Origin: Oxalobacter sp.
Lineage (GTDB): Bacteria; Pseudomonadota; Gammaproteobacteria; Burkholderiales; Burkholderiaceae_D
Direction of reading: 5' to 3'
Length of the DNA stretch: 5,756 nt
Assembly (NCBI GenBank): GCA_012512465.1
Contig: JAAZED010000174.1
Span: 1-5,756, forward strand
Below are positions 1 through 5,756 of the stretch, piece by piece. The notes under the pieces are model-generated. The model searched no databases and was not told the DNA's origin. It saw nothing but the letters and a program-made list of their open reading frames with translations. The translations under genes were made by a program, and so were the position numbers. How positions within the stretch are numbered: position 1 is the first letter of the stretch; each line of letters begins with the position of its first letter.

Positions 1-167
1 GTATAGGTAAAGACAATGGCATTTTTTTTTCTCGCATCATGACTGCGGCGAAAAATGGTATAGGACACGAGCGCATTGCCAGGAATACCCAACCGGTCAA
101 GGATCTCGGCTCGCAACGCCTCTTCATGATGATCAATCGGAAGACGGATTTCAGTCAGTCGCAGCAT
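1..167 (-). CDS. FAD-dependent dehydrogenase (COG2509-like), N-terminal fragment
   Basis: This partial gene runs off the left edge. Reading the minus strand from the ATG at 167-165 gives 55 uninterrupted codons, beginning MLRLTEIRLPIDHHEEALRA and later containing VSYTIFRRSHDARKKNAIVF. That order (a LTEI-LP-DH opening, a short helix ending in a RLGIP-like turn, then FxxRRxxDARKK and a hydrophobic strand) is what I recall at the N-terminus of the large NAD(P)/FAD-dependent oxidoreductases of COG2509, which are common in Burkholderiales. The Rossmann FAD-binding motif lies further along and is outside the window, so no cofactor residue can be checked. The upstream ATG at 195-193 is out of frame, so 167 is the best start, although no good Shine-Dalgarno precedes it. 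A run of nine A residues (T at 22-30 on the plus strand) encodes the two lysines. The gene is divergent from the permease at 370. The family call rests on recalled similarity of a short segment. Confidence 0.72.
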   Translation of the reverse strand, partial: MLRLTEIRLPIDHHEEALRAEILDRLGIPGNALVSYTIFRRSHDARKKNAIVFTY

Positions 168-369
168 ACAGGAGAAAGAAACAGGTATTGTTCATGAAGG
201 GAAAATCAGCGTGACGGGATGTTTGGCCATCTGTCAGTATGATTGCATATTTTTATCTGTTTTGTCTGCATCCGATCATCATCGCGATTCATGAATGATA
301 CACAATTTGTGACAATTAATTCAGGTTCATGGCGGGCACAACCTGTCATTTTACGATAGGCTGTATTTC
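168..369. other. Divergent intergenic region with small palindromes
   Basis: This spacer of about 200 bases separates two divergently transcribed genes and must hold the promoters of both. It is more AT-rich than the flanking genes, notably at 241-265 and 300-322. I found no convincing sigma-70 -35/-10 pair in either direction; the best single elements match about four of six positions and are badly spaced. The visible structures are a palindrome ATTCATGAAT at 287-296, a related TTCATGAA at 191-198, and an inverted repeat CACAA-T-TTGTG at 301-311. Any of these could be an operator half, but none matches a regulator site that I can name. No ORF or RNA gene is apparent here. Confidence 0.5.
287..311. 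promoter_or_regulatory. Candidate operator: two adjacent palindromes
   Basis: A perfect 10-base palindrome (ATTCATGAAT, 287-296) is followed after four bases by an 11-base inverted repeat with a single central base (CACAA-T-TTGTG, 301-311). Both lie in the divergent spacer upstream of the permease start at 370. Two adjacent dyads in an intergenic region suggest protein binding, but short AT-rich palindromes arise often by chance. The repeat does not fit the CRP (TGTGA-N6-TCACA) or FNR (TTGAT-N4-ATCAA) consensus. Confidence 0.2.
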
Positions 370-2874
370 ATGTTGATGCAATCACTTCGAATGACATGGC
401 GTGACTGGCGGGCAGGCGAATTGCGTTTTCTGCTGCTTGCGCTGGTTGTGGCCGTCGCGGCGCTGGCGTCAGTCGGTTTTTTTGTTGACCGGATGCAGGC
501 TGGTTTGCAGCAGGATGCCCATCAGCTTTTGGGCGGTGACATGGTGATTGCTTCGGACAAGAAGCTGGCCGATGACTGGTTTGATGAAGCAAAAAGGCTG
601 GACTTGACGTGGGGGGAAACCCGTATTTTCCCCAGCATGGCGTCCATTGTCAGCGATAACGGAGAACCGCTGACCCGTCTGGTTTCCATCAAGGCTGTCT
701 CAAAGGAGTACCCCTTGCGCGGCACCCTTAAAACAGCAGTGCAGCTTGAAGGAGAGGGGGAGGCAACACGGGATACGCCTGTAAATGGAACGGTCTGGGC
801 AGACAAGGCGCTTCTTCTGGCACTGAATTTGTCAGCAGGAGACAAAATCACCCTGGGTAACACGGTTTTTACGATTTCACGGATACTGGTTTCCGAACCG
901 GACAAAAGCCTTTCCTTTGTGAATTTTGCACCGCGGATCATGATGTCCCTGCCGGATCTGGAGGCAACCGGGCTGGTTCAGCCGGCCTCACGCGTTTCTT
1001 ATCGGCTGATCCTTTCCGGTGAGGCACATGCCATCGAAACCTACCGGAAATGGGCGAAGAGCCGGCTTGATAATGAAGCCAACAAGGGAATCCGGCTGGA
1101 GACGCTTGACTCCAGCCGCCCGGAAATGAATACCACCTTAAACCGGGGGGAGCAGTTCTTGTCGCTCGTTGCCCTCTTGTCAGCCATGCTGGCTGCCGTA
1201 GCGATCGCGATGGCAGCCCGTCGCTTTGTTGTGCGGCATCTTGATGCCTGTGCCATGCTGCGTTGTCTGGGAATGACGCAAAATGAAGTGACGGCGCTTT
1301 ATCTGACAGAGTTTTTGCTTGTCGGTCTGGTTGGTACGGTCATTGGTGCCATGCTGGGTTTTGCCGGTCATTTTGTCCTGCTGGAAATTCTGGGAAGCTT
1401 TGTCCTGAGGGATGTTCCCCTGCCAGGCTGGCTGCCGGCAGTCAAAAGTATTGCGACGGGACTCATTTTACTGGTGGGATTTGCGCTGCCGCCCGTTCTG
1501 CAATTGCGTAATGTGCCGCACAATCGGGTAATCCGTCGTGAGCGCGAGGCGCCCAAGCCGCTGACCTTGCTGACTTACTGCTGCGGGCTGGCCGTTTTTG
1601 TCTTACTGCTTTTATGGCAGGCAGGTGATCTGAAGCTGGGACTGTATACTGCCGGCGGTTTTATGGGGGGATTGGCTGTTTTTGCTTTGGTTGGCTGGCT
1701 GAGTCTCAAGGGGTTGCATGTGTTGCGGCGCAATCTCAACAATCCGGACTGGCGTTTTGCGCTGACGTCGCTTGAGCGACGGCCTGGCACTACCCTGGTA
1801 CAGGTCGTGGCATTGTCATGCGGGTTGATGGCGCTCCTCTTGCTTACCGTTGTACGGGCTGATCTGGTCAGCGAGTGGAAAAAGGCCACACCGCCTGATA
1901 CGCCCAATCATTTTGTCATCAATATCCTGCCGGAACAAAAAGCAGATATGGCGGCCTTGATGGAGACTGCGGGCATTGAGAATCCCGGACTTTATCCCAT
2001 GGTACGGGGCAGGCTTTTAGCCATCAATGATCGCCCGGTAAGGGATATTGCCTTTTCAGACATGCGTTCACAGCGTATGGTACTGCGCGAGTTCAATCTC
2101 TCTTACCTGGATGTGCTGCCGGACAGGAACCAGATAGTAAAAGGTCGGTGGTTCGATCATGCCCACAATGAAATATCGATAGAAGAAGGCATGGCAAAAC
2201 GGCTCGACCTCTCCATTGGTGACACGATGACATTTGATATCACCGGTACGGAGGTGGATGCGGTTGTTACCAGTTTCCGGAAAGTGGACTGGGGATCAAT
2301 CCGGGTGAATTTCTTTGCCGTGATGAATCCGGAAAGCCTGAAAGACATGCCGCAAACCTGGATAACGGCCTTTTACCTGCCGCCGGAAAAAATCCGTTTT
2401 GCCGGAGAATTGACCAGGGCGTTTCCCAACCTGACGGTTATTGATGTCGGCAGTATTATCCTGCGTATCCAGACGATGCTGGATCAGGTCATTATTGCGG
2501 TGGAATTTCTTTTTCTGTTTACACTGCTTTCCGGCATGTTGGTGCTTTATGCCGCACTGGTCGGATCACAGGATGAACGGATGCGGGAAGCCGCCCTGCT
2601 TCGGGCGCTCGGTGCAACCCGTTCCCAACTGAAGCAGGCACAACGTGTTGAATTTTTGCTGATTGGCAGCCTTGGCGGATTGATGGCCGCAACCGGTGCC
2701 GATGTTATCGGTTGGGTTCTGGCGAGTCAGGTGTTTGACTTTGCATGGACATTCAATCCGCTGGTCTGGCTTACCGGACTGGTAGCCGGCTCGCTTTGTG
2801 CGATGGCTGGCGGCTGGCTTGGCCTGCGGCAGATACTCAATCATCCGCCATTGCAGACCCTGCGCGAAGAATAG
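370..2874 (+). CDS. YbbP-like FtsX/MacB-type ABC transporter permease
   Basis: This gene encodes an 834-residue inner-membrane protein of the COG3127 (YbbP) family, close to the roughly 800 residues of E. coli YbbP. About ten membrane segments can be read: one at residues 18-39, then near 263-282, 314-336, 362-379, 400-418, 424-447, 474-496, 707-732, 760-787 and 797-819. Two large periplasmic-type domains lie at about 40-260 and 500-700. Two FtsX halves show as a repeated motif: LDACAMLRCLGMTQNEV (about 291-307) and MREAALLRALGATRSQL (738-754), each followed by an (T/V)EFLL membrane helix. The N-terminal WRDWRAGELR is typical of the Burkholderiales members. The start at 370 is the first ATG; only a weak TAGG at about 357-360 precedes it, and ATGs at 376 and 391 remain possible. 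Family permeases work with a separate ATPase (YbbA/LolD type) in lipid or lipoprotein export or in mechanotransmission. No ATPase gene is next to it here, so substrate and partner are unknown. Confidence 0.93.
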   Translation: MLMQSLRMTWRDWRAGELRFLLLALVVAVAALASVGFFVDRMQAGLQQDAHQLLGGDMVIASDKKLADDWFDEAKRLDLTWGETRIFPSMASIVSDNGEPLTRLVSIKAVSKEYPLRGTLKTAVQLEGEGEATRDTPVNGTVWADKALLLALNLSAGDKITLGNTVFTISRILVSEPDKSLSFVNFAPRIMMSLPDLEATGLVQPASRVSYRLILSGEAHAIETYRKWAKSRLDNEANKGIRLETLDSSRPEMNTTLNRGEQFLSLVALLSAMLAAVAIAMAARRFVVRHLDACAMLRCLGMTQNEVTALYLTEFLLVGLVGTVIGAMLGFAGHFVLLEILGSFVLRDVPLPGWLPAVKSIATGLILLVGFALPPVLQLRNVPHNRVIRREREAPKPLTLLTYCCGLAVFVLLLLWQAGDLKLGLYTAGGFMGGLAVFALVGWLSLKGLHVLRRNLNNPDWRFALTSLERRPGTTLVQVVALSCGLMALLLLTVVRADLVSEWKKATPPDTPNHFVINILPEQKADMAALMETAGIENPGLYPMVRGRLLAINDRPVRDIAFSDMRSQRMVLREFNLSYLDVLPDRNQIVKGRWFDHAHNEISIEEGMAKRLDLSIGDTMTFDITGTEVDAVVTSFRKVDWGSIRVNFFAVMNPESLKDMPQTWITAFYLPPEKIRFAGELTRAFPNLTVIDVGSIILRIQTMLDQVIIAVEFLFLFTLLSGMLVLYAALVGSQDERMREAALLRALGATRSQLKQAQRVEFLLIGSLGGLMAATGADVIGWVLASQVFDFAWTFNPLVWLTGLVAGSLCAMAGGWLGLRQILNHPPLQTLREE

Positions 2875-2892
2875 AACTTTATTGGCGACCAG

Positions 2893-3885
2893 TCAGCGTA
2901 ATGGCGGAAGCTTTGAAGTGATTGTTGCCGGGAAAAGCCGTAATACCTGTGTTCGTGTCAAATGCCAGAAAGCCGAAAGGAGCAGGAGGGCTGATCCGAT
3001 GAAAAGGGCGGTGATGGCAAAACCCAGGTTGATGACACCGAATTTTTCCAGCAGGGTGCTGAAAGCATAGAGCACATAGACCAGGGATGAAACCATGAGT
3101 GCCCGTCGGTCAATCAAGAGCGAGACAAGTGCAATAAAGAGATAAAGCACGATGACAATGGTGATCGGCAAAAGGGCATTTTTTCCGCTGAATATGCCAA
3201 GCGCTGTAAAGACAGGGTGCACAAGCAGAGGGGCTGCCAGCAAATGCAGCCAGAAAGCCACATCCGATTTTCGGGTTTGCCGCAGGGTGTCTGCTGTATC
3301 CCAGCGCATGGCAAAGATAAAAACCGCCACACCGGCAGCAAAGCAGATGATGCGCATCCAGGCCAGGGATTCCGGTGCAATGCTGATGATACAGGCGATC
3401 AGGCTGCCGGCAATGGCAGCTGCCCCGGCGGCAATGGTGATGGGCACACGGAAGCGGCGCCAGTGTATCCATGCGGCGGCTGCAGCCAGGGCGCCGGCGA
3501 TAATATGCTGCATGGGCATGTCTTTCAGCGCACTCGCGGCGCCATAGTAGACAGCGCCAACAAAAGCAAGCAAGAGGACGATGGCAGGCAATGCCATCCG
3601 GCGCTTCCTGACAAAAAATTCAGCCAGGCCCCATGCGGTGGCGGCTGTCGCGATCCCGGCGAGGGTCTGGGAAAAAGATTTGCCGATCCAGGCAATGGAT
3701 GCCAGGAGCAGCGAACAGGCAATCACAACAAAGATGTCATTAAATCCGGTGATAAGACGAAAATGCTCTTCATCGACAGCAGGAAGGCTTTTCTGCCCGG
3801 CGACATGGGTACGAAAAGCATCGGCGGTTTCAGGTGTGAAAATGCCTGCCTTCACGGCAGACTGGATATCTTCTTCTGTGTACAT
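2893..3885 (-). CDS. DUF2157-like polytopic membrane protein
   Basis: This is a 330-residue protein of unknown function. A soluble N-terminus of about 45 residues (MYTEEDIQSAVKAGIFTPET, then a VDEEHFRLITGFNDIFV stretch at 37-53) resembles the short helical head of DUF2157 proteins. It is followed by about ten hydrophobic segments, near residues 49-67, 72-92, 99-117, 126-141, 147-169, 176-193, 208-227, 238-258, 263-279 and 286-306. There is no signal peptide or catalytic motif. A basic RKRRM cluster (93-97) and an IDRR pair (258-261) sit in loops, consistent with cytoplasmic loops of an integral membrane protein. Similar proteins are widespread in Burkholderiales and are usually annotated as hypothetical. 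The ATG at 3885-3883 gives the expected head; the ribosome-binding site before it is weak. The gene is convergent with the permease and divergent from the WG-like gene, so it is probably transcribed alone. DUF2157 membership is inferred from layout and recalled similarity. Confidence 0.82.
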   Translation of the reverse strand: MYTEEDIQSAVKAGIFTPETADAFRTHVAGQKSLPAVDEEHFRLITGFNDIFVVIACSLLLASIAWIGKSFSQTLAGIATAATAWGLAEFFVRKRRMALPAIVLLLAFVGAVYYGAASALKDMPMQHIIAGALAAAAAWIHWRRFRVPITIAAGAAAIAGSLIACIISIAPESLAWMRIICFAAGVAVFIFAMRWDTADTLRQTRKSDVAFWLHLLAAPLLVHPVFTALGIFSGKNALLPITIVIVLYLFIALVSLLIDRRALMVSSLVYVLYAFSTLLEKFGVINLGFAITALFIGSALLLLSAFWHLTRTQVLRLFPATITSKLPPLR

Positions 3886-4024
3886 GCTTGTTCTTGTCTG
3901 GCGAAAGAGAGTGATCGAAACGGGGTATGTTACTGCGGTAAGGCAGGAGAGACAACACGCTTTTCACTCTGTTACAGATTGCCCGTTTCCTGTTAAAAGA
4001 ATAAGGGATAAGGCATGGCATATA
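3886..4024. other. Divergent intergenic region before WG-like gene
   Basis: These 139 bases separate the starts of the minus-strand membrane protein and the plus-strand WG-like gene and should hold a promoter for each. I see no strong -35/-10 pair; AT-rich TTAAAAGAATAA at 3993-4004 is the most -10-like stretch. Two purine-rich Shine-Dalgarno-like motifs lie at the right end: AAGGG at 4003-4007, seven bases before the ATG at 4015, and AAGG at 4010-4013, eleven bases before the ATG at 4025. The first is better placed for 4015, which matters for the reading frame of the next gene. Confidence 0.4.
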
Positions 4025-4549
4025 ATGCAAAAAATCCGTGGACGTTATCATCCTTTCGTCAAGGATGGCCGGGTGAGCTATGAGCGTGGCGGGGAAGCGT
4101 ATGAAATCAATCCACTCAATGGTGATCTGCTCGTCAGGGAAAACAGCCGGAAGGTCGCGGGTAAATATATTCTCTTCAGGGAACGAGGATTTTTGGGGGG
4201 TGAAAGCGCGGAAGGACAGGTATTGATTGCGCCACAGTATGTCAGCCTGGGCGGGGACTTGTTCGTTGCGAGGAAAATAGAAGGGCTGGATACAAGCGGC
4301 CAGGTGCCGGAATACAAGCCCTCCATGTATGACGAGAATGCCGGCGTGGTGACTATCAACAATGAGGTGGTGATACCGTTTGAATATGGCGTGATTTCAT
4401 CGTTGCGTTATCCGGATAGAGAGACTGCTCCTTTCATGATAGGCAGAAAGGTGCCGGTAAAGGATGGGCAGTACAATGACAGGCGGTATGGTATGGCAGA
4501 CCGGACAGGCCGCGTGATTATTTCGCCGCAGTACCTGAATTTACGATGA
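4025..4549 (+). CDS. WG-repeat-like protein, N-terminal ORF
   Basis: This ORF gives 174 residues starting MQKIRGRYHPFVKDGRVSYE. Three degenerate repeat units can be seen: about residues 63-84 (EGQVLIAPQYVSLGGDLFVA), 112-142 (NNEVVIPFEY, then FMIGRK) and 154-172 (RYGMADRTGRVIISPQY). The last is cut off just where the next strand should follow. The reading frame is open far upstream to about 3581, but that part is antisense to the membrane protein gene and reads as non-coding, so I place the start at ATG 4025. An alternative is ATG 4015 in another frame with a better-spaced AAGGG; it begins MAYNAK and would join this frame if the A6 run at 4029-4034 were one base shorter. In that case the native N-terminus would be MAYNAKIRGRYHPF. 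No function can be assigned. Confidence 0.55.
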   Translation: MQKIRGRYHPFVKDGRVSYERGGEAYEINPLNGDLLVRENSRKVAGKYILFRERGFLGGESAEGQVLIAPQYVSLGGDLFVARKIEGLDTSGQVPEYKPSMYDENAGVVTINNEVVIPFEYGVISSLRYPDRETAPFMIGRKVPVKDGQYNDRRYGMADRTGRVIISPQYLNLR

Positions 4550-4568
4550 TGTCGCGGTTCATGATCAT

Positions 4569-4865
4569 GTGCTGACGACATACCGACGCTCAGAAGGATC
4601 TGGTTCTCGGGATGAGAAAGACCTCCTGGACCATAAGGGAAAGAAGCTGGCCACCTATCATCGGCTGGAGGCACTTGCCAGCAGACAGTTTATTGCAGGA
4701 AAAGACAAAGTGAATGGTGTGCTTGATTCCAAAGGGAAAGTTATTGTTCCCCTGAAATACCGTTATCTGGAGAAAGCCGGAGATGGCCTGTTATGGGCAG
4801 AAGATGGGAGTGGCAGGCGTTTTCTTGTCAGTGAAACCGGCGAGGGATACCGGATCAGGAATTGA
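4569..4865 (+). CDS. WG-repeat-like protein, C-terminal ORF
   Basis: This frame is open from just after a stop at 4536-4538 to the TGA at 4863-4865. The first conventional start codon is GTG 4569, giving 98 residues, but nothing resembling a ribosome-binding site precedes it. Residues before it (YDDVAVHDH from 4542) look like a natural continuation of the upstream ORF. Two further repeat units are visible: LLDHKGKKLATYHRLEALAS followed by QFIAGKD, and VNGVLDSKGKVIVPLKYRYL (from 4710) followed by GLLWAEDG. The protein ends with a short strand, RRFLVSETGEGYRIRN, typical of a closing half-repeat. It is most likely the separated C-terminal part of the preceding ORF rather than an independent gene. 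Confidence 0.5.
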   Translation: MLTTYRRSEGSGSRDEKDLLDHKGKKLATYHRLEALASRQFIAGKDKVNGVLDSKGKVIVPLKYRYLEKAGDGLLWAEDGSGRRFLVSETGEGYRIRN

Positions 4866-4959
4866 TTTTCGTGCGGCGCATGCGGGCGGCAGCATGATTG
4901 TCAATGGCATGCTTCGCGGTTTAAGATGTCGGATTTGATACTCATTCAGCACAATAATC
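4866..4959. other. Intergenic spacer with imperfect hairpin
   Basis: These 94 bases lie between the WG-like gene and thiD. An inverted repeat at 4891-4913 (AGCATGATT, loop GTC, AAT, bulge GG, CATGCT) could form nine base pairs with a two-base bulge. Only TTT follows, eight bases downstream, so it is not a classical intrinsic terminator. A separate palindrome CGCATGCG lies at 4877-4884. No TPP (THI-box) riboswitch signatures are present and there is no room for one of normal size. The bases just before the thiD ATG contain no clear Shine-Dalgarno. Confidence 0.35.
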
Positions 4960-5756
4960 ATGATTGCAAACGTTTTCAGCATAGCCGGCACTGATCCGAC
5001 CGGGGGGGCAGGTATCCAGGCAGACCTCAAGACATTTTCTGCGATGGGCACTTACGCCATGGCAGCCATTACTGCGGTAGTAGCACAGAATACCTCAGGT
5101 GTGCGGGCGTTTCAGCCGCTGGATCCCGGATTTGTGGCAGACCAGATTGATGCGGTTTTTGATGATGTCAGGGTTGATGTCGTCAAGATCGGCATGGTGG
5201 CGACAGCCGATATCGCAAAAGCTATTGCAGATCGTCTGACAAAACACAAGCCCGCCTGTATTGTGCTGGACCCGGTGATGGTCGCAAAAAGCGGAGACCT
5301 GCTGTTGCAGCCGGATGCAGTGGAAGCCATGCGCGACATCCTCACGCCAATGGCTACCGTGATTACACCCAATCTGCCCGAAGCCGGTGTACTGCTCGGG
5401 AGGGAAATGCCGAAATCCAGGGAGGAAATGTATGCCATTTTGCCGGATCTGCTTGCCCTGGGTTCCCAATGGGTGCTGCTCAAGGGAGGCCATCTTCCCG
5501 GGGAAAATATTCTGGATATCCTCTACGGGGAAAAAGAAAGCATTGATATCGATGGCCCGCGGATTGACACCAACAATCTTCATGGAACGGGATGTACGCT
5601 TTCTGCAGCGCTTTCTGCGCTTCTGACGCGTTATGACATGCCTGAGAGCGCAAAACGGGCCAGAGCCTACCTGACTGAAGCACTGATCCATTCTTCAGAA
5701 TTGAGTGTCGGTAAAGGAAAAGGACCGATCCATCATTTTTATGACTTGTGGAACAC
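4960..5756 (+). CDS. thiD: Hydroxymethylpyrimidine / phosphomethylpyrimidine kinase (partial)
   Basis: ThiD phosphorylates hydroxymethylpyrimidine and then HMP phosphate to HMP diphosphate, the pyrimidine half joined to the thiazole by ThiE in thiamine synthesis; it is a cytoplasmic ribokinase-fold enzyme. The visible 265 codons show the family landmarks: IAGTDPTGGAGIQADLKTFS (residues 8-27), AQNTSGV (42-48) with Gln43 aligning to the HMP-contacting Gln44 of Salmonella ThiD, LDPVMVAKSGD (103-113), ITPNLPEA near 136-143, LLKGGHLPG near 170-178, and HGTGCTLSAA (208-217) with the anion hole and Cys212. The end VGKGKGPIHHFYDLW matches the usual C-terminus, so only a few residues should be missing at the right edge. 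The start at ATG 4960 gives the expected MIxNVxSIAG opening, and an in-frame stop at 4936-4938 excludes an earlier one. No thi gene or TPP riboswitch is seen beside it. A G7 run (5002-5008) encodes part of the glycine-rich motif. Confidence 0.95.
   Translation, partial: MIANVFSIAGTDPTGGAGIQADLKTFSAMGTYAMAAITAVVAQNTSGVRAFQPLDPGFVADQIDAVFDDVRVDVVKIGMVATADIAKAIADRLTKHKPACIVLDPVMVAKSGDLLLQPDAVEAMRDILTPMATVITPNLPEAGVLLGREMPKSREEMYAILPDLLALGSQWVLLKGGHLPGENILDILYGEKESIDIDGPRIDTNNLHGTGCTLSAALSALLTRYDMPESAKRARAYLTEALIHSSELSVGKGKGPIHHFYDLWN

Larger units (their letters stand above)
4025..4865 (+). pseudogene. WG-repeat-like protein gene, apparently frameshifted
   Basis: Two ORFs in different frames appear to be parts of one gene. 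The first runs from 4025 and stops at TGA 4547-4549, right after an ISPQY motif. The second frame is open from 4539 to the TGA at 4863-4865 and continues the same kind of repeat. Skipping a single base near 4536-4543, for example one T of the TTT at 4540-4542, would join them as ...ISPQYLN-YDDVAVHDH... and give about 279 residues. The repeats follow the loose WG/KWG pattern: a 'GxxDxxGKVIxPxY' strand pair, a gap, then a short hydrophobic strand. The Trp-Gly pair that names the family is not seen, so the assignment is by pattern. There is no signal peptide or membrane segment. WG-repeat proteins are poorly understood and function cannot be given. The break could be a real mutation or a base-calling error. 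Confidence 0.6.

Noticed and set aside
522..941. 139-codon minus-strand ORF inside the permease gene
   Set aside because: It is Ser/Arg-rich with no recognisable motif and is antisense to a well supported permease.
3217..3996. 259-codon plus-strand ORF antisense to the membrane protein gene
   Set aside because: Its product is rich in Gly, Cys, His and Lys with no domain-like pattern, while the opposite strand encodes a regular ten-helix membrane protein. It is a shadow frame.
3581..4024. Upstream extension of the WG-like ORF
   Set aside because: The open frame overlaps the membrane protein gene on the other strand and the divergent promoter region. Its residues look non-coding, and repeat-like sequence begins only after 4025.
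4536..4549. Programmed ribosomal frameshift in the WG-like gene
   Set aside because: There is no slippery heptamer, internal Shine-Dalgarno with a rare codon, or strong stem-loop downstream. A mutation or sequence error explains it more simply.
4866..4959. TPP riboswitch before thiD
   Set aside because: The THI-box signatures (CTGAGA and ACCTGATC-like elements) are absent and the spacer is too short once the upstream coding end is excluded.
5095..5691. 198-codon minus-strand ORF
   Set aside because: It lies fully within thiD, whose plus-strand product matches the family motif by motif.
1..5756. Mobile elements, CRISPR arrays, tRNA or rRNA genes
   Set aside because: I saw no transposase motifs, terminal inverted repeats with target duplications, regularly spaced repeats or tRNA cloverleaf sequences on either strand.

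Overview
The window looks like ordinary chromosome from a betaproteobacterium, probably Burkholderiales and plausibly Oxalobacteraceae. Three things point there: the N-terminal style of the large permease (WRDWRAGELR), the leftmost oxidoreductase fragment (MLRLTEIRLP...), and the DUF2157-like membrane protein. All are familiar Burkholderiales forms, and base composition is roughly balanced. The taxon is inferred from recalled family resemblance, not from a search.

Layout from left to right. Bases 1-167 (minus strand) hold the first 55 codons of a putative FAD-dependent dehydrogenase (COG2509-like) that runs off the left edge. A divergent intergenic region of about 200 bases follows, with small palindromes. 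Bases 370-2874 (plus) encode an 834-residue YbbP-like FtsX/MacB-type ABC permease with two FtsX halves. It ends 18 bases from the stop of a convergent minus-strand gene (2893-3885), which encodes a 330-residue polytopic membrane protein. A second divergent intergenic region (3886-4024) leads into a degenerate WG-repeat-like protein. Its reading frame is broken near 4540: residues continue in another frame to 4865, so it is probably a pseudogene, a sequencing error, or two split ORFs. After a 94-base gap, thiD (HMP/HMP-P kinase, thiamine biosynthesis) starts at 4960 and runs off the right edge, probably only a few codons short of its end.

The genes do not form an evident pathway. Adjacent pairs are divergent or convergent except for the WG-like gene and thiD, which share a strand. 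The permease has no ATPase partner in the window, and thiD has no thi neighbour or TPP riboswitch visible here. I found no mobile element, CRISPR array, RNA gene or clearly novel system. The most notable point is the WG-like locus, with its internal frame break and a second possible frame change at an A6 run at its 5' end. The A9 tract in the oxidoreductase is also worth a look.
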